In this document: piece by piece, positions 25,749-34,930 of the stretch
How the letters are laid out: every line of letters begins with the position of its first letter
How positions within the stretch are numbered: the stretch's first letter is position 1
Assembly (NCBI RefSeq): GCF_016892705.1
Contig: NZ_JAFEMB010000001.1
Span: 806,001 to 870,000, forward strand
DNA length: 64,000 nucleotides
Direction: 5' to 3'
Source: Microvirga pudoricolor
GTDB taxonomy: Bacteria; Pseudomonadota; Alphaproteobacteria; Rhizobiales; Beijerinckiaceae
Position numbers and translations under genes: made by a program
The notes under the pieces: model-generated
The model's database searches: none
Seen by the model: the letters and a program-made list of their open reading frames with translations, nothing else
What the model was told of the DNA's origin: nothing

Positions 25749-26750
25749 TCAAGCTGGCGTTAGTGCTGCAGAGAGCTCCTTTGCGCGATGACAGGCAACT
25801 TGCGTTGCTTCGCCATCCATAGTCTGGAGTTGTGGATCGACTGCGGCACAAACTTCGATCGCATAAGGACAACGCTGAAGGAATCGGCAGCCACCTGTAG
25901 AGGCTGACAGCGCCGTTGGCGTAACTTGCTTCGGCACAGGCGAGCGGATCCTGTTTCCACGAGGGTTGGGCAGCAACCGCGCATCGAGAAGGAGTCGTGT
26001 GTAAGGATGGACAGGCGACTGATAGATCGCCCGCCCAATCTCCACAACTCTGCCCTTGTACATCACGGCGGTGCGATCTGCGATCGACTGCATCGCACCG
26101 AGATCATGACTGATAATCACGAAGCCGACATTCGTCGTCTTGCGCAGCTCGCTCAATAGCTGAAGAATCTGTGCTTGCACCGAAACGTCAAGGCTTGAGA
26201 GCGGCTCATCGGCGATGATGATCTTCGGCTTAAGCATGATCGCGCGGGCAATAGCGATGCGCTGCTGCTGCCCTCCGGAGAGCTGGTGAGGATAGCGGCC
26301 CAGATATTGTTCTGGAGGGTTGAGTCCGACGGCCGCAAGCTGCTCTTTGAGAAAGCGGCCCAAATCTGCTTTCGCAACTATGTTGTGACGATTGGCAACA
26401 TGACTTAAGGTCTGCTCGACAGTCATGCGAGGATTTAGTGATGACGCAGGATCTTGAAAGACTGCTTGGACTTGGCGCCGATACTGACTGCGTTCCACTG
26501 CACCCAGAGACTTGAGCCTGGTACCCCGGTAGGTGACATTACCTTTGGTAGGGTTGTTGAGCATTAACAACATTTTCGCCAGTGTGCTCTTGCCTGATCC
26601 TGACTCGCCGACGATCGCGAGTGTTTCGCCTTCGCGAATATCAAGATCGACACCATCGACGGCGTGTACATATTCTCGGCGCCAGCCCTTGCTACCCCGA
26701 CTGGCGTAGATCTGACTGACGCCTTCTAGAGAAAGAATTTGTGGCTTCAT
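25749..26750 (-). CDS. peptide-type ABC ATPase, DppF/OppF type
   Basis: 333 residues, AGGAGC eight bases before ATG 26750. Walker [11 protein letters not shown]-loop [11 protein letters not shown], signature LSGGQQQR, Walker [13 protein letters not shown], switch His in IISHDLGAM. The C-terminal oligopeptide/dipeptide extension has the Cys-rich motif [20 protein letters not shown], which carries an iron-sulfur cluster in some relatives. It overlaps the DppD-type gene by four bases. Confidence 0.93.
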   Translation of the reverse strand: MKPQILSLEGVSQIYASRGSKGWRREYVHAVDGVDLDIREGETLAIVGESGSGKSTLAKMLLMLNNPTKGNVTYRGTRLKSLGAVERSQYRRQVQAVFQDPASSLNPRMTVEQTLSHVANRHNIVAKADLGRFLKEQLAAVGLNPPEQYLGRYPHQLSGGQQQRIAIARAIMLKPKIIIADEPLSSLDVSVQAQILQLLSELRKTTNVGFVIISHDLGAMQSIADRTAVMYKGRVVEIGRAIYQSPVHPYTRLLLDARLLPNPRGNRIRSPVPKQVTPTALSASTGGCRFLQRCPYAIEVCAAVDPQLQTMDGEATQVACHRAKELSAALTPA

Positions 26751-27589
26751 GGAGCAGCGCTCCTAAAATCAACGCGGTGCGCACTCAGCTCTATCAGTCG
26801 AGCTGAATAGCTGTGTTTCGGTCTCTCGAACAGATCGACGGTATCGGCTGTCTCTACCACTTTCCCTGTCTGCATAACGTAGACTCTGTCACAGAGCTCT
26901 GCAACGACGCCGAGATCATGCGTAATGATCACAACCGCCATGTTTCGCTCCTTATGAATGCGGTAGAGCGTCTGCAGAACTTGAAGCTGGACGGTTGCGT
27001 CAAGCGCTGTCGTAGGCTCGTCGGCAAAGAGCAGCTTCGGGTCACTGGCGAGCGCGATTGCGATCATAACGCGTTGGCGCATGCCGCCTGAAAGCTCATG
27101 AGGGAAGCTGTGCGCAACACTTTTCGGGTCCGAGAATCCAACCTCTTGCAGCAGGCTGTGAACGCGCTGCCCGTCGGGTCTTCCCTTACCTTGCGGAGAC
27201 AAGGCCTCGGCGATCTGTCGACCAACACGATGTGTCGGATTTAAGTATCCGAGCGGGTCCTGAAAGATCATCGAGAAACCGTGTGATCGCCGCAAGGCCC
27301 GGAGATCTCGCTCGCTCATCTCAAGGATATGGCGCCCTTCGAAACGGAGGTCGCCGCTTAGCTCGTTGATACGCAGATTCGGCATCAGGCGTGAGACAGC
27401 GCGAACCAAGGTGCTTTTCCCTGATCCTGACTCTCCGACAATTCCAACGCACTCGGCTGGCCTCACGTGAAAGTCGACGCCATCGACGGCACGTATGGTC
27501 CGATCAGAGACCTGGAAATGAACCTTCAGATTGTGAACGTCGAGGAGACGCTCGGTGAGGCCGGGACGACGTGACTGCGAGGCGGTCAT
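26747..27589 (-). CDS. peptide-type ABC ATPase, DppD/OppD type
   Basis: 280 residues. Walker [11 protein letters not shown]-loop [11 protein letters not shown], signature LSGGMRQR, Walker [13 protein letters not shown], switch His [10 protein letters not shown]. It is shorter than typical DppD (about 320-330) because the Cys-containing C-terminal extension is missing; the chain ends soon after [10 protein letters not shown]. Starts overlapping the stop of the permease at 27586. Pairs with the DppF-type ATPase to drive uptake. Confidence 0.92.
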   Translation of the reverse strand: MTASQSRRPGLTERLLDVHNLKVHFQVSDRTIRAVDGVDFHVRPAECVGIVGESGSGKSTLVRAVSRLMPNLRINELSGDLRFEGRHILEMSERDLRALRRSHGFSMIFQDPLGYLNPTHRVGRQIAEALSPQGKGRPDGQRVHSLLQEVGFSDPKSVAHSFPHELSGGMRQRVMIAIALASDPKLLFADEPTTALDATVQLQVLQTLYRIHKERNMAVVIITHDLGVVAELCDRVYVMQTGKVVETADTVDLFERPKHSYSARLIELSAHRVDFRSAAP

Positions 27590-28485
27590 TGCAATCCCCC
27601 CATTCCACGTGCGCTACGGGGATCGACGATCTCGTTGAGGCCATCAGCAAACAGGTTGAGGCCGATGATCGCAATGCAGATGGCTGCGCCGGGAAAGACA
27701 CTCATCCACCAAGCCGTGTCCATATAGTCCTGGGCAACGAACAACAACTGCCCCCAACTCACCATCGACGGATCCGACAATCCAAGAAATCCAAGGCCAG
27801 CTTCGATCAGAATTGCAATACTCGCGTCTAGTGCAACCTGTACGATGACTGGCTGAACCGCGTTGGGCAGGATCTCCCGAAAAATAATGTGGGACGTCGA
27901 GAAATCGGCAACTCTAGCGGCGGAAATGAAATCTCGCTCACGCAGCTTTATATACTGACCATAGACCAGACGTGCTTCCATCGGCCAGATGGCGAGAGCG
28001 ACAGCCGCGATCAGGAGCCAGAAGTTTGATCCAAACAAGGCGACCGCACAGAGCACCAGCATGATTACCGGAAGCGTCTGGAAGAGCTCGATGACCCGCA
28101 TGAGAACCATCTCGACGGGTCCACGAAAATATCCAGCGACGATGCCTATGGTTCCGCCGACCAAGAGAGCCGCGAGCGCCGCCCCAAATCCAACCATGAG
28201 GGATGAGCGCGCGCCGTAAAGAATGAGCGAGAAGACGTCGCGTCCAATGTTGTCCGTTCCGAAGTAGAAATCTCCGGACGGTGGTGCAAGGCTGGCAGCC
28301 GTCTGCTGAAGTGGGTGGTACGGTGCAATCAGCGGAGCGACAATAGCTGTGAAAGCGAGCAGCAGAAGGATGATTGAGCCGATCGCCCCATGGCGAGTAC
28401 TCATCATGTTCCCGACCTGGGAGATCCCCCAATCGGAAACGGACTTGAGGCGGCCAGAGGCAGTGAAAGACGTTTGATCTGTCAT
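27586..28485 (-). CDS. peptide-type ABC permease, DppC type
   Basis: 299 residues. N-terminal cytoplasmic stretch, then a first helix GSIILLLLAFTAIVAPLIA followed by the DppC hallmark YHPLQQTAASLAPPSGDFYF and GTDNIGRDVFSLILYGARSS. About six membrane helices in total, with the coupling loop RDFISAARVADFSTSHIIFR. Eight bases separate it from the DppB-type gene upstream. Confidence 0.93.
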   Translation of the reverse strand: MTDQTSFTASGRLKSVSDWGISQVGNMMSTRHGAIGSIILLLLAFTAIVAPLIAPYHPLQQTAASLAPPSGDFYFGTDNIGRDVFSLILYGARSSLMVGFGAALAALLVGGTIGIVAGYFRGPVEMVLMRVIELFQTLPVIMLVLCAVALFGSNFWLLIAAVALAIWPMEARLVYGQYIKLRERDFISAARVADFSTSHIIFREILPNAVQPVIVQVALDASIAILIEAGLGFLGLSDPSMVSWGQLLFVAQDYMDTAWWMSVFPGAAICIAIIGLNLFADGLNEIVDPRSARGMGGLQ

Positions 28486-28492
28486 AGCGCCA

Positions 28493-29461
28493 TTAACCCC
28501 CTGTCCGAATCCGCGGATCGAGCATCGCGTAGAGGATGTCGACCAGCAGATTCATGAGGACGACAGCGACCGCTGAGAATATGACGACACCGACGACAGT
28601 CAGATTGTCCCTCAGTCGGATCGAGTCGACCATCAGGAGTCCTAGACCTGGCCAAGTGAACACGGTCTCCAGCAACACCGCTCCGCTGAGAGCCGAGCCG
28701 AATGCATACCCTGCGACCGTCACCAATGGCAGGCTCGAGTTACGCAGCACGTGCCTCCTGATGATCTGGCCTCTCGTCAGGCCCTTCGAGCGCGCCGTAA
28801 TGATATACCCCTGAGACAAGGTATCTATGACACTCGCTCTCATGATGCGCGCGAAGCGCATTCCTTCATGGATTGCGAACGCCAAGGCAGGAAGAGCGAG
28901 GTAGCGCCCCCGTTCCAGGATCCAGTCGAAGCCGTGAGCGCGAGACACAAGCGGGCCGATCCCCTGCGTTGGGAACCATCCAAGGCGCAGCGCGAAGAAC
29001 ATCACGAGCAGCTGGCCAAGCCAAAAGGTGGGAATCGCGTAAGCGATCAGGGCTGAGGTGGTCCAAATCTTGTCGGTGGTCGAGCTTCGTGTCGTGCCAG
29101 TGATAACTCCGATCGCCATGCCGAGAGGGATGGCAAATGCAAAGCCGACCGATGCTAACAGGATTGTGCGCGGAGCCCTCTCTAGGATCAAGCTCAACAC
29201 CGGACGTTGGTTCTGGTAGGAGTAGCCAAAATCTCCCTGCACCACTGCCGTCACATAGTTCCATACCTGCGTCAAAAATGGATCGTTCAGCCGATACTTT
29301 TCTTCGATGGCTTGCCGGTAGGCGGGCGGAACTGGATAATCGCCGACCAAGGCCTGTACCGGATCACCCGGGATCAGGTGAAGCAGCGTAAACATAACGA
29401 CGATAATGACGAGCATCAGCGGCAGGGCATAGAGGGCTCGCTGCAAGATATAGCGGAGCAT
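28493..29461 (-). CDS. peptide-type ABC permease, DppB type
   Basis: 322 residues. Starts MLRYILQRALYALPLMLVII, the usual DppB beginning, with a periplasmic segment (HLIPGDPVQALVGDYPVPPA) and about six helices. The coupling loop is YIITARSKGLTRGQIIRRHV near residue 220. AGGGAGG lies about 11 bases before the ATG. It follows the amidohydrolase-fold gene by 18 bases. Confidence 0.93.
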   Translation of the reverse strand: MLRYILQRALYALPLMLVIIVVMFTLLHLIPGDPVQALVGDYPVPPAYRQAIEEKYRLNDPFLTQVWNYVTAVVQGDFGYSYQNQRPVLSLILERAPRTILLASVGFAFAIPLGMAIGVITGTTRSSTTDKIWTTSALIAYAIPTFWLGQLLVMFFALRLGWFPTQGIGPLVSRAHGFDWILERGRYLALPALAFAIHEGMRFARIMRASVIDTLSQGYIITARSKGLTRGQIIRRHVLRNSSLPLVTVAGYAFGSALSGAVLLETVFTWPGLGLLMVDSIRLRDNLTVVGVVIFSAVAVVLMNLLVDILYAMLDPRIRTGG

Positions 29462-29479
29462 CGGATGCTGCCCTCCCTG

Positions 29480-30382
29480 TCAGAGACGGTGGAAGGTAGC
29501 TGCGTTCCCGTACAGCCACTTTTCGATAACCTTGTCTTTAAGTGGCAGGTTTTTGTAGTCTTCGATTAGCGTCTCGAAAGAAGTCCCGAAAAGATACCGC
29601 GACAGTCCGACCATCACTTTGTCCTGCAACAGAGTGTTTCCGAATTGCAGGAACTGTTCCCAACCGGAGCCGGGCTGAGCAAAGTAACGCGGGTGATGGG
29701 CAGCAGTGTCAACATAGAGGTTTGGGTGACGGCGCAGAAGCCCGACCATCTCGTTGACCCACGGCCATCCCGCAAGACCCGCCACGATACGAAGCTCGGG
29801 AAAATCCACGGCGACGTCGTCGAGGTAACGCGGATGACCGAGATCGTAAGGGCGGTCGTTGGCGTAGTTCATCGCCGTGTAGATGCGCACGGGAACATCG
29901 AGTTCCGCAGCCTTGGCGTAAAGCGGGTAATAGCGCCTGTCGTTTGCAGGCACACCATTGTAGAGCGCAGACAGGCGTAGCCCGTTAGCCCCCTCCTCCT
30001 TGACCAGTCTCTCGAACTCCCGCACGGCACGCATTCCGTCGGTCGGGTCGAATGTCACGAAGGTGAAGAAGCGCCCTGGATAGCGGGCATGGATCTTGCC
30101 CGTTGCGCTGTTTTCCGCGCCGACCAACAACCCACACGCGATGTTCGCCCGGTCCATGTCCTCGACGAGCCGATCAAGCCCTCCATCGTCGCCCTTGTGT
30201 CCAGGCACTTCGTCGCGATTGCGGGCTTTGAACACTTTGCCGTAATTGGCGAAACCATAACCCTCCGGTCTCTCCAGGGGCTGGGGGAACGGTGTCCCGG
30301 GACGACCTCGTGCGATCCGCTCAAGATTCGGGTTAGCCTCGCTGGCAGGCATCCCGATTTCCATGTCGATCACGCGAGTCAT
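29480..30382 (-). CDS. amidohydrolase-2 fold protein without metal ligands
   Basis: 300 residues from ATG 30382, for which AAGGGAG sits nine bases upstream; ATGs at 30388 and 30430 are less well placed. The overall pattern is that of the ACMSD/LigW-type amidohydrolase_2 barrel, including DFPELRIVAGLAGWPWVNEM and NLYVDTAAHHPRYF. The metal-binding residues of the family are replaced: the N-terminal HxH position reads MEIG (residues 7-10), the second-strand His position is Tyr (VRIYTA), the His of the VxxHxGxPW motif is Leu (GLAGWPW), and the FGSD Asp is Ser (FGTSF). A metal-free function or a changed activity is likely. First gene of the peptide-ABC operon. Confidence 0.8.
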   Translation of the reverse strand: MTRVIDMEIGMPASEANPNLERIARGRPGTPFPQPLERPEGYGFANYGKVFKARNRDEVPGHKGDDGGLDRLVEDMDRANIACGLLVGAENSATGKIHARYPGRFFTFVTFDPTDGMRAVREFERLVKEEGANGLRLSALYNGVPANDRRYYPLYAKAAELDVPVRIYTAMNYANDRPYDLGHPRYLDDVAVDFPELRIVAGLAGWPWVNEMVGLLRRHPNLYVDTAAHHPRYFAQPGSGWEQFLQFGNTLLQDKVMVGLSRYLFGTSFETLIEDYKNLPLKDKVIEKWLYGNAATFHRL

Positions 30383-30507
30383 TCTCATCAACTCCCTTTG
30401 TTGCGCCTCTTTTGGTGACCAGAGGCGCATTTCTCTACGTCAAGGAAACCACTCACACGACATCACGTCAATATTATCGTCAAAATAAATGTATTATGTC
30501 CACTATG

Positions 30508-30536
30508 TTGACAATACGAATTTGAATGTATTAATT
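30508..30536 (+). promoter_or_regulatory. sigma-70-like promoter for the IclR gene
   Basis: TTGACA at 30508-30513 and TTAATT at 30531-30536 are separated by 17 bases. This AT-rich stretch lies between the divergent amidohydrolase-fold and IclR genes. The -35 box is perfect and the -10 box fair. Transcription would begin about 100 bases before TTG 30643. Confidence 0.45.
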
Positions 30537-30642
30537 ATTGCAGCTGCGAAGAGTGACGGATGAGGCGCTAGACGGGCTTGGGCTGATCACAGCTGTTGCC
30601 GCCTCAGAGTCTCAGGGCCCTAAGATAGACAAGGAGCGGCAA

Positions 30643-31419
30643 TTGGAAGACACCGACCGTGATGCCGGCTTTGCCACGACGCTGGCAAAAGGACTGGCCG
30701 TCCTCGAAGCATTCCGTCCTGACCGCAATGTGTTGAGCAACGGCGAAATAGCTGCGCATACGGGCCTTAACCGCCCCACGGTGGCACGTCTGACCTATAC
30801 CCTAACGAAGCTTGGATACCTCAAGCAAGAAAAGTCCAAGTTCCGGCTCAGCTGGGGAGCGTTGATGCTCGTGAATCCGCTGCTGGCGGATCTGAAGATC
30901 CTCCACATCGCGCGCCCCTCCATGCAGAAGCTCGCGGAGGATCTGGGTGGCACCGTTTCCATCGGGGTGATCGAGGGCGCCAACTTCGTTTATCTCGAAA
31001 CATCACGGGTCAATGAGAACATTTGGACATCCCCCGACCTCGGCACGATCGGCCCCCTGGTGCCGGCCGCCATCGGTCATGCCCTGTGCTCGCTGCTGAC
31101 GGATCAGGAGTATGAACTCAAGCTCCAGCAGATCAAGCAGACTCGGCCCGACCTCTGGGACAAGTACAATCTGTCCTTCGCGAAAGGCGTGGCGAATTGT
31201 AAGAGTCAGGGCTTTTCGGTGACCCGTGGGGAATGGATTCCAGGCACCCATTCTGCCGGCGTGCCGCTGCTTCGCGATAAGAATGGCGAGTGCTTCGCCA
31301 TGAATTGCCGGGTTCCGATGTTTCGGTTGAGCCCGAACCAGATTGAGGAGGAAGTAGGCCCACGTCTGAAGTCGCTCGCCACCAATGTGCGAAACCAGCT
31401 CGCTTTCATCATGCCTTGA
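30643..31419 (+). CDS. IclR-family regulator
   Basis: 258 residues from TTG 30643, chosen because AAGGAG lies six bases before it; a TTG at 30538 in the same frame has no ribosome site. Winged HTH (FATTLAKGLAVLEAF, then IAAHTGLNRPTVARLTYTLT and LGYLKQEKSKFRLS), then the IclR effector domain (MQKLAEDLGGTVSIGVIEGA, GFSVTRGEWIPGTHSAGVPL). It probably controls the divergent peptide-ABC/amidohydrolase operon and perhaps the beta-oxidation operon that converges on it. The effector is unknown. Confidence 0.9.
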   Translation: MEDTDRDAGFATTLAKGLAVLEAFRPDRNVLSNGEIAAHTGLNRPTVARLTYTLTKLGYLKQEKSKFRLSWGALMLVNPLLADLKILHIARPSMQKLAEDLGGTVSIGVIEGANFVYLETSRVNENIWTSPDLGTIGPLVPAAIGHALCSLLTDQEYELKLQQIKQTRPDLWDKYNLSFAKGVANCKSQGFSVTRGEWIPGTHSAGVPLLRDKNGECFAMNCRVPMFRLSPNQIEEEVGPRLKSLATNVRNQLAFIMP

Positions 31420-31514
31420 GGGCTCCGTCCTATCGGAAATGACCCGCCTCAGGGACCCGAACATCGAGATCTAAGACAGGAATCAACCCTCGTCGGGAGC
31501 GGCCGGTAGGTCGT

Positions 31515-32270
31515 TCAGCCGATCGTTTCTCCACCATCGGCAACGATCAACTGGCCTGTGACATAGGCCGAGGCGTCACTGGCCAGAAAATGCACGATGC
31601 CGGCGATATCATCGGGTTCGCCGAACCGCCTCAGCGGGGTCCGGCTCTCCATCTGCGCGCGCCGAACAGGATCGTTAATGAGCTCGCGAGCAAAGTCGGT
31701 GTTGATCACGCCCGGCGCGATAGCATTGACGCGAATTCCCTTCGGGCCCCATTCAACGGCGAGATTTCGCGTCAATGCGGCCTCGGCGGCTTTCGACATG
31801 CCGTAGACGCCGATTGTGCCGGTTCCACGCAGCGCCGCAATGGATGACATCATGATAACGGATCCACCGCCGCGCTGGGCCATTCCAGGAAGAACCAAAT
31901 TGCTGAGCCAGATCGTGCTGTGCACATTGACCGTCATGACTTTGGCAAAGGCCTCGTCCGACAGATTACCGATCGGCCCATAGACTGGATTCGTCGCTGC
32001 GTTGCAAACGAGCACATCGATCCGACCCCAGTTTTCCTCCGTAAAGAGAACAAGTTCCTTGAGCTGAGTTTGATCGCCGACATGACAGGCCATGGCGATC
32101 GCTTCCCCGCCGAGCGCTCGAATTTCACGTACAACCTCGTCGCAGGCTGCTTGCTTACGACTCGAGACGACGACCTTCGCGCCGCTTTTGGCAAGCTGGA
32201 GAGCTGTTGCCTTGCCGATGCCGCGTGATGCACCGGTAATCAGGGCTACTTTGCCGCTTATGTCGAACAT
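31515..32270 (-). CDS. short-chain dehydrogenase/reductase
   Basis: 251 residues, GGGAG just before ATG 32270. NAD(P) motif TGASRGIG, NAAT at about residue 90, catalytic Ser in VIMMSSIAALRG, and YGMSKAAEA with Tyr and Lys. Ends with the common GQLIVADGGETIG. Last gene of the beta-oxidation operon, 13 bases after the acyl-CoA dehydrogenase stop. It may oxidise a hydroxyacyl-CoA or a free alcohol of the substrate. Confidence 0.9.
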   Translation of the reverse strand: MFDISGKVALITGASRGIGKATALQLAKSGAKVVVSSRKQAACDEVVREIRALGGEAIAMACHVGDQTQLKELVLFTEENWGRIDVLVCNAATNPVYGPIGNLSDEAFAKVMTVNVHSTIWLSNLVLPGMAQRGGGSVIMMSSIAALRGTGTIGVYGMSKAAEAALTRNLAVEWGPKGIRVNAIAPGVINTDFARELINDPVRRAQMESRTPLRRFGEPDDIAGIVHFLASDASAYVTGQLIVADGGETIG

Positions 32271-32283
32271 GGCTCCCTCTCCC

Positions 32284-33507
32284 CTAGCGGTAAGCTTTCA
32301 ACTCAAGTTTGGCGATTGTTTCCCGGTGCACTTCGTCCGGACCGTCGACAATCCTCAGCGTGCGGGCCTTCGCGTAAGCGAACGCCAGGAACGTGTCCTG
32401 CGACACGCCCGCCGCCCCATGCGCCTGAATGGCTCTGTCGATGACGTTACAGGCCATCGCTGGAGCAACCACCTTGATCATCGCGATCTCACGACGTGCC
32501 TGCTTGTTGCCGACCGTGTCCATCATATGGGCGGCCTTCAAGGTCAGCAGACGCGCGGTCTCGATCTCGCATCGCGACATGGCAATGAGCTGGCGCAAAT
32601 GCCCCTGATCTGCCAAGGGCCGGCCGAACGCCGTGCGCGAGGAGACACGACGGCACATCGTCTCAAGGGCTCTCTCCGCTAAGCCGATGGCCCTCATGCA
32701 ATGGTGGATACGGCCAGGTCCTAAACGCCCCTGAGCGATCTCGAACCCCCTCCCCTCGCCGAGAAGGATGTTGGAAACAGGAACGCGAACGTCGCTGAAG
32801 CTGATCTCCGCATGACCATGCGGCGCATCATCGTATCCGAATACCATCAGCGGACGCTCCACGGTCACGCCCGGGGTGTCGAGCGGGACGAGAACCATCG
32901 ATTGCTGCATATGCTTAGGCGCCGCGGGGTCCGTACGCCCCATGACAATCGCAATTCTGCAACGTTCGTCGTTCGCCCCTGTGCTCCACCATTTCCGTCC
33001 ATTGATTACGTAATGATCACCGTCTCGACGGAACTCGGTCTGGATGTTCGTGGCGTCGGAGGAGGCAACCGCGGGCTCTGTCATCGAGAAGCAGGAGCGG
33101 ATCTCGCCCTCTAGGAGAGGCTCGAGCCACCTCTTCTTCTGCTCGTCGGTCCCATAGAGAATGAGCGTCTCCATGTTACCGGTGTCGGGGGCGGAGCAGT
33201 TGAAGACCTCCGAGGCGATCGAGGAGCGTCCCATAACCTCGCAGAAATGCGCGTAGTCCAGGTTGCTGAGCTTACCTCCATGCTCATGAGCGGGCAGGAA
33301 GAGATTCCAGAGCCCCTGCTTTTTGGCCAGGGTTTTGAGATCCTTCATGACTTGCGGTTCCGACCACAGCCGTGCTTGCGATCGCAACTGCTTTTCATAC
33401 ACCTCTTCATTTGGATAGATATGATCCGTCATGAAGCGCGTCAGCTCACTCATCAGGGGCTTCAGGTCTTCCCGGAGTTCAAACATTTCGGCACCATCCA
33501 TCATCAT
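32284..33507 (-). CDS. acyl-CoA dehydrogenase (ACAD11/FadE type)
   Basis: 407 residues. FAD-binding segment [40 protein letters not shown], then [20 protein letters not shown] and the C-terminal [20 protein letters not shown]. The line [20 protein letters not shown] is typical of the long-chain and ACAD11-like branch, in which Asp may take the place of the base Glu. ACAD11-type dehydrogenases can also eliminate phosphate from 4-phosphoacyl-CoA, which would pair with the kinase at 9613. That link is inference. The gene follows the thioesterase with no gap. Confidence 0.92.
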   Translation of the reverse strand: MMMDGAEMFELREDLKPLMSELTRFMTDHIYPNEEVYEKQLRSQARLWSEPQVMKDLKTLAKKQGLWNLFLPAHEHGGKLSNLDYAHFCEVMGRSSIASEVFNCSAPDTGNMETLILYGTDEQKKRWLEPLLEGEIRSCFSMTEPAVASSDATNIQTEFRRDGDHYVINGRKWWSTGANDERCRIAIVMGRTDPAAPKHMQQSMVLVPLDTPGVTVERPLMVFGYDDAPHGHAEISFSDVRVPVSNILLGEGRGFEIAQGRLGPGRIHHCMRAIGLAERALETMCRRVSSRTAFGRPLADQGHLRQLIAMSRCEIETARLLTLKAAHMMDTVGNKQARREIAMIKVVAPAMACNVIDRAIQAHGAAGVSQDTFLAFAYAKARTLRIVDGPDEVHRETIAKLELKAYR

Positions 33508-33939
33508 TCATGCTTGCATCTGCGAGTGCGGTTCGCTGCCCGGTCGCCACTGAAACGTTCCGATACCATGAGCGGCGATCACGCCACTGTCGTCAAAAAC
33601 CTGAGCCTCAGCCGTGTAGGTCTTTCGACTCGCGGAAACGATGCGGCCCTCGACCTGCAGGACACCATCGGCGACCGCCTTGGTGAACTGGGTCGTCAGG
33701 GACAACGTGACAGCGTAACGCGCGGCCTCGCCTGGGTCGCTATGGAGCCCAGCGGCACATGCGGCAAAGTCGATCATGGTGCAGAACACGCCCCCATGCA
33801 CATAGCCGGCTCTGTTGCGGTGTCGCGGATCGATAATGAGCCTGCCCCTCACGCTTCCATCTTGGGAATGCGTCAGCTCCAGTCCCAGAAGCCCGAAGAG
33901 CCCGACATCGCGATAGGTCGATGACAGAGGGCCGGTCAT
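33508..33939 (-). CDS. PaaI-type hotdog thioesterase
   Basis: 143 residues. Hotdog-fold pattern with the HGG loop (RAGYVHGGVFCTMIDFAAC at about residues 43-61), followed by AVTLSLTTQFTKAVADGVLQ and VEGRIVSASRKTYTAEAQVF. The Asp after the HGG segment (MIDFA) is the likely catalytic acid. It hydrolyses acyl-CoA and frees CoA, perhaps relieving dead-end thioesters. Start overlaps the stop of the quinone-oxidoreductase-type gene. Confidence 0.85.
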   Translation of the reverse strand: MTGPLSSTYRDVGLFGLLGLELTHSQDGSVRGRLIIDPRHRNRAGYVHGGVFCTMIDFAACAAGLHSDPGEAARYAVTLSLTTQFTKAVADGVLQVEGRIVSASRKTYTAEAQVFDDSGVIAAHGIGTFQWRPGSEPHSQMQA

Positions 33940-34910
33940 GTCGTGAGCACAACCTTCCCGATCGCGCCCCGACTGGTCAGGATATTGAATGCTTCGGCAA
34001 CCTCGGCCAAGTCCAACGTACTGCTGATCAGCGGCTTGAGCTTACCCTCTTCGTACCAGCGGAACATTTCGGCGAAGTTCCGGCTGTTCAACTCGGGGTC
34101 CCGGTCTCGAAAGGTGCCGAAGAAGACACCGACGAGGGAGCATCCCTTGAGCAGCATCAGATTGGCCGGGATTTTCGGAATCGTGCCGGATGCGAAGCCG
34201 ACGATCAGGACGCGGCCTTCCCAGGCCGTAGCGCGAACCGCCTCCTCCAGGAGGTCGCCGCCAACCGGGTCATAAACCACATCGACGCCTTTGCCACCGG
34301 TCAACTCCTTGACGCGCTCCTTGAGCGATTCCGTCGAATAGTTCACCACGTGGTCTGCGCCGGCCTTGCGAGCGACGTCGAGCTTCTCGGCACTGCTCGC
34401 CGCGGCGATGACCGTTGCGCCCATGGCCTTGCCCAGTTCCACGGCGGCCAAGCCAACGCCGCCGCTGGCCCCGAGGACCAGCAAGGTCTCACCCGGCTGG
34501 AGATGAGCACGCTGCTTGAGAGCGTGCATGCTTGTGCCGTAGGTCATCGAGAACCCTGCCGCCGTGACAGCCGGCATCGTATCAGGGCGATGCATGAGTC
34601 GCGTCGTCCTGACATTGGCGACATCCGCGAACGCGCCTTGCCCGACCATGCCGATCACCGGCATGCCAGGTTGAAGGTCCTCGACACCGTCGCCCACGGC
34701 CTCGACGATGCCGGCAAGCTCCGCGCCCGGAACGAACGGCAATTCGGGCTTGACCTGATACTTTCCTTGAACCATGAGCGTGTCTGGAAAGTTGACGCCT
34801 GCGGCTTCGATCCGCACCCGTGCATGGCCAGGACCAGGGGGCGGAAGATCGAATTCCTCGACCACGAGCGTTTCCGCAGGACCATATTGTTTGCACTTCA
34901 CTGCGCGCAT
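33936..34910 (-). CDS. NADPH:quinone oxidoreductase-like MDR protein
   Basis: 324 residues from ATG 34910 (MRAVKCKQYGPAETLVVEEF, AGAGAG upstream); the frame extends further without protein-like sequence. Medium-chain dehydrogenase fold with GroES-like N-terminus (AGVNFPDTLMVQGKYQVKPE), Rossmann motif LVLGASGGVGLAAVELGKAM, and VDVVYDPVGGDLLEEAVRAT. The structural and catalytic zinc ligands are absent, as in the quinone reductase/enoyl reductase branch. It may reduce an enoyl-CoA or alpha,beta-unsaturated intermediate of the pathway. Confidence 0.9.
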   Translation of the reverse strand: MRAVKCKQYGPAETLVVEEFDLPPPGPGHARVRIEAAGVNFPDTLMVQGKYQVKPELPFVPGAELAGIVEAVGDGVEDLQPGMPVIGMVGQGAFADVANVRTTRLMHRPDTMPAVTAAGFSMTYGTSMHALKQRAHLQPGETLLVLGASGGVGLAAVELGKAMGATVIAAASSAEKLDVARKAGADHVVNYSTESLKERVKELTGGKGVDVVYDPVGGDLLEEAVRATAWEGRVLIVGFASGTIPKIPANLMLLKGCSLVGVFFGTFRDRDPELNSRNFAEMFRWYEEGKLKPLISSTLDLAEVAEAFNILTSRGAIGKVVLTT

Positions 34911-34930
34911 GACTTTTCTCTCTTGTACGA

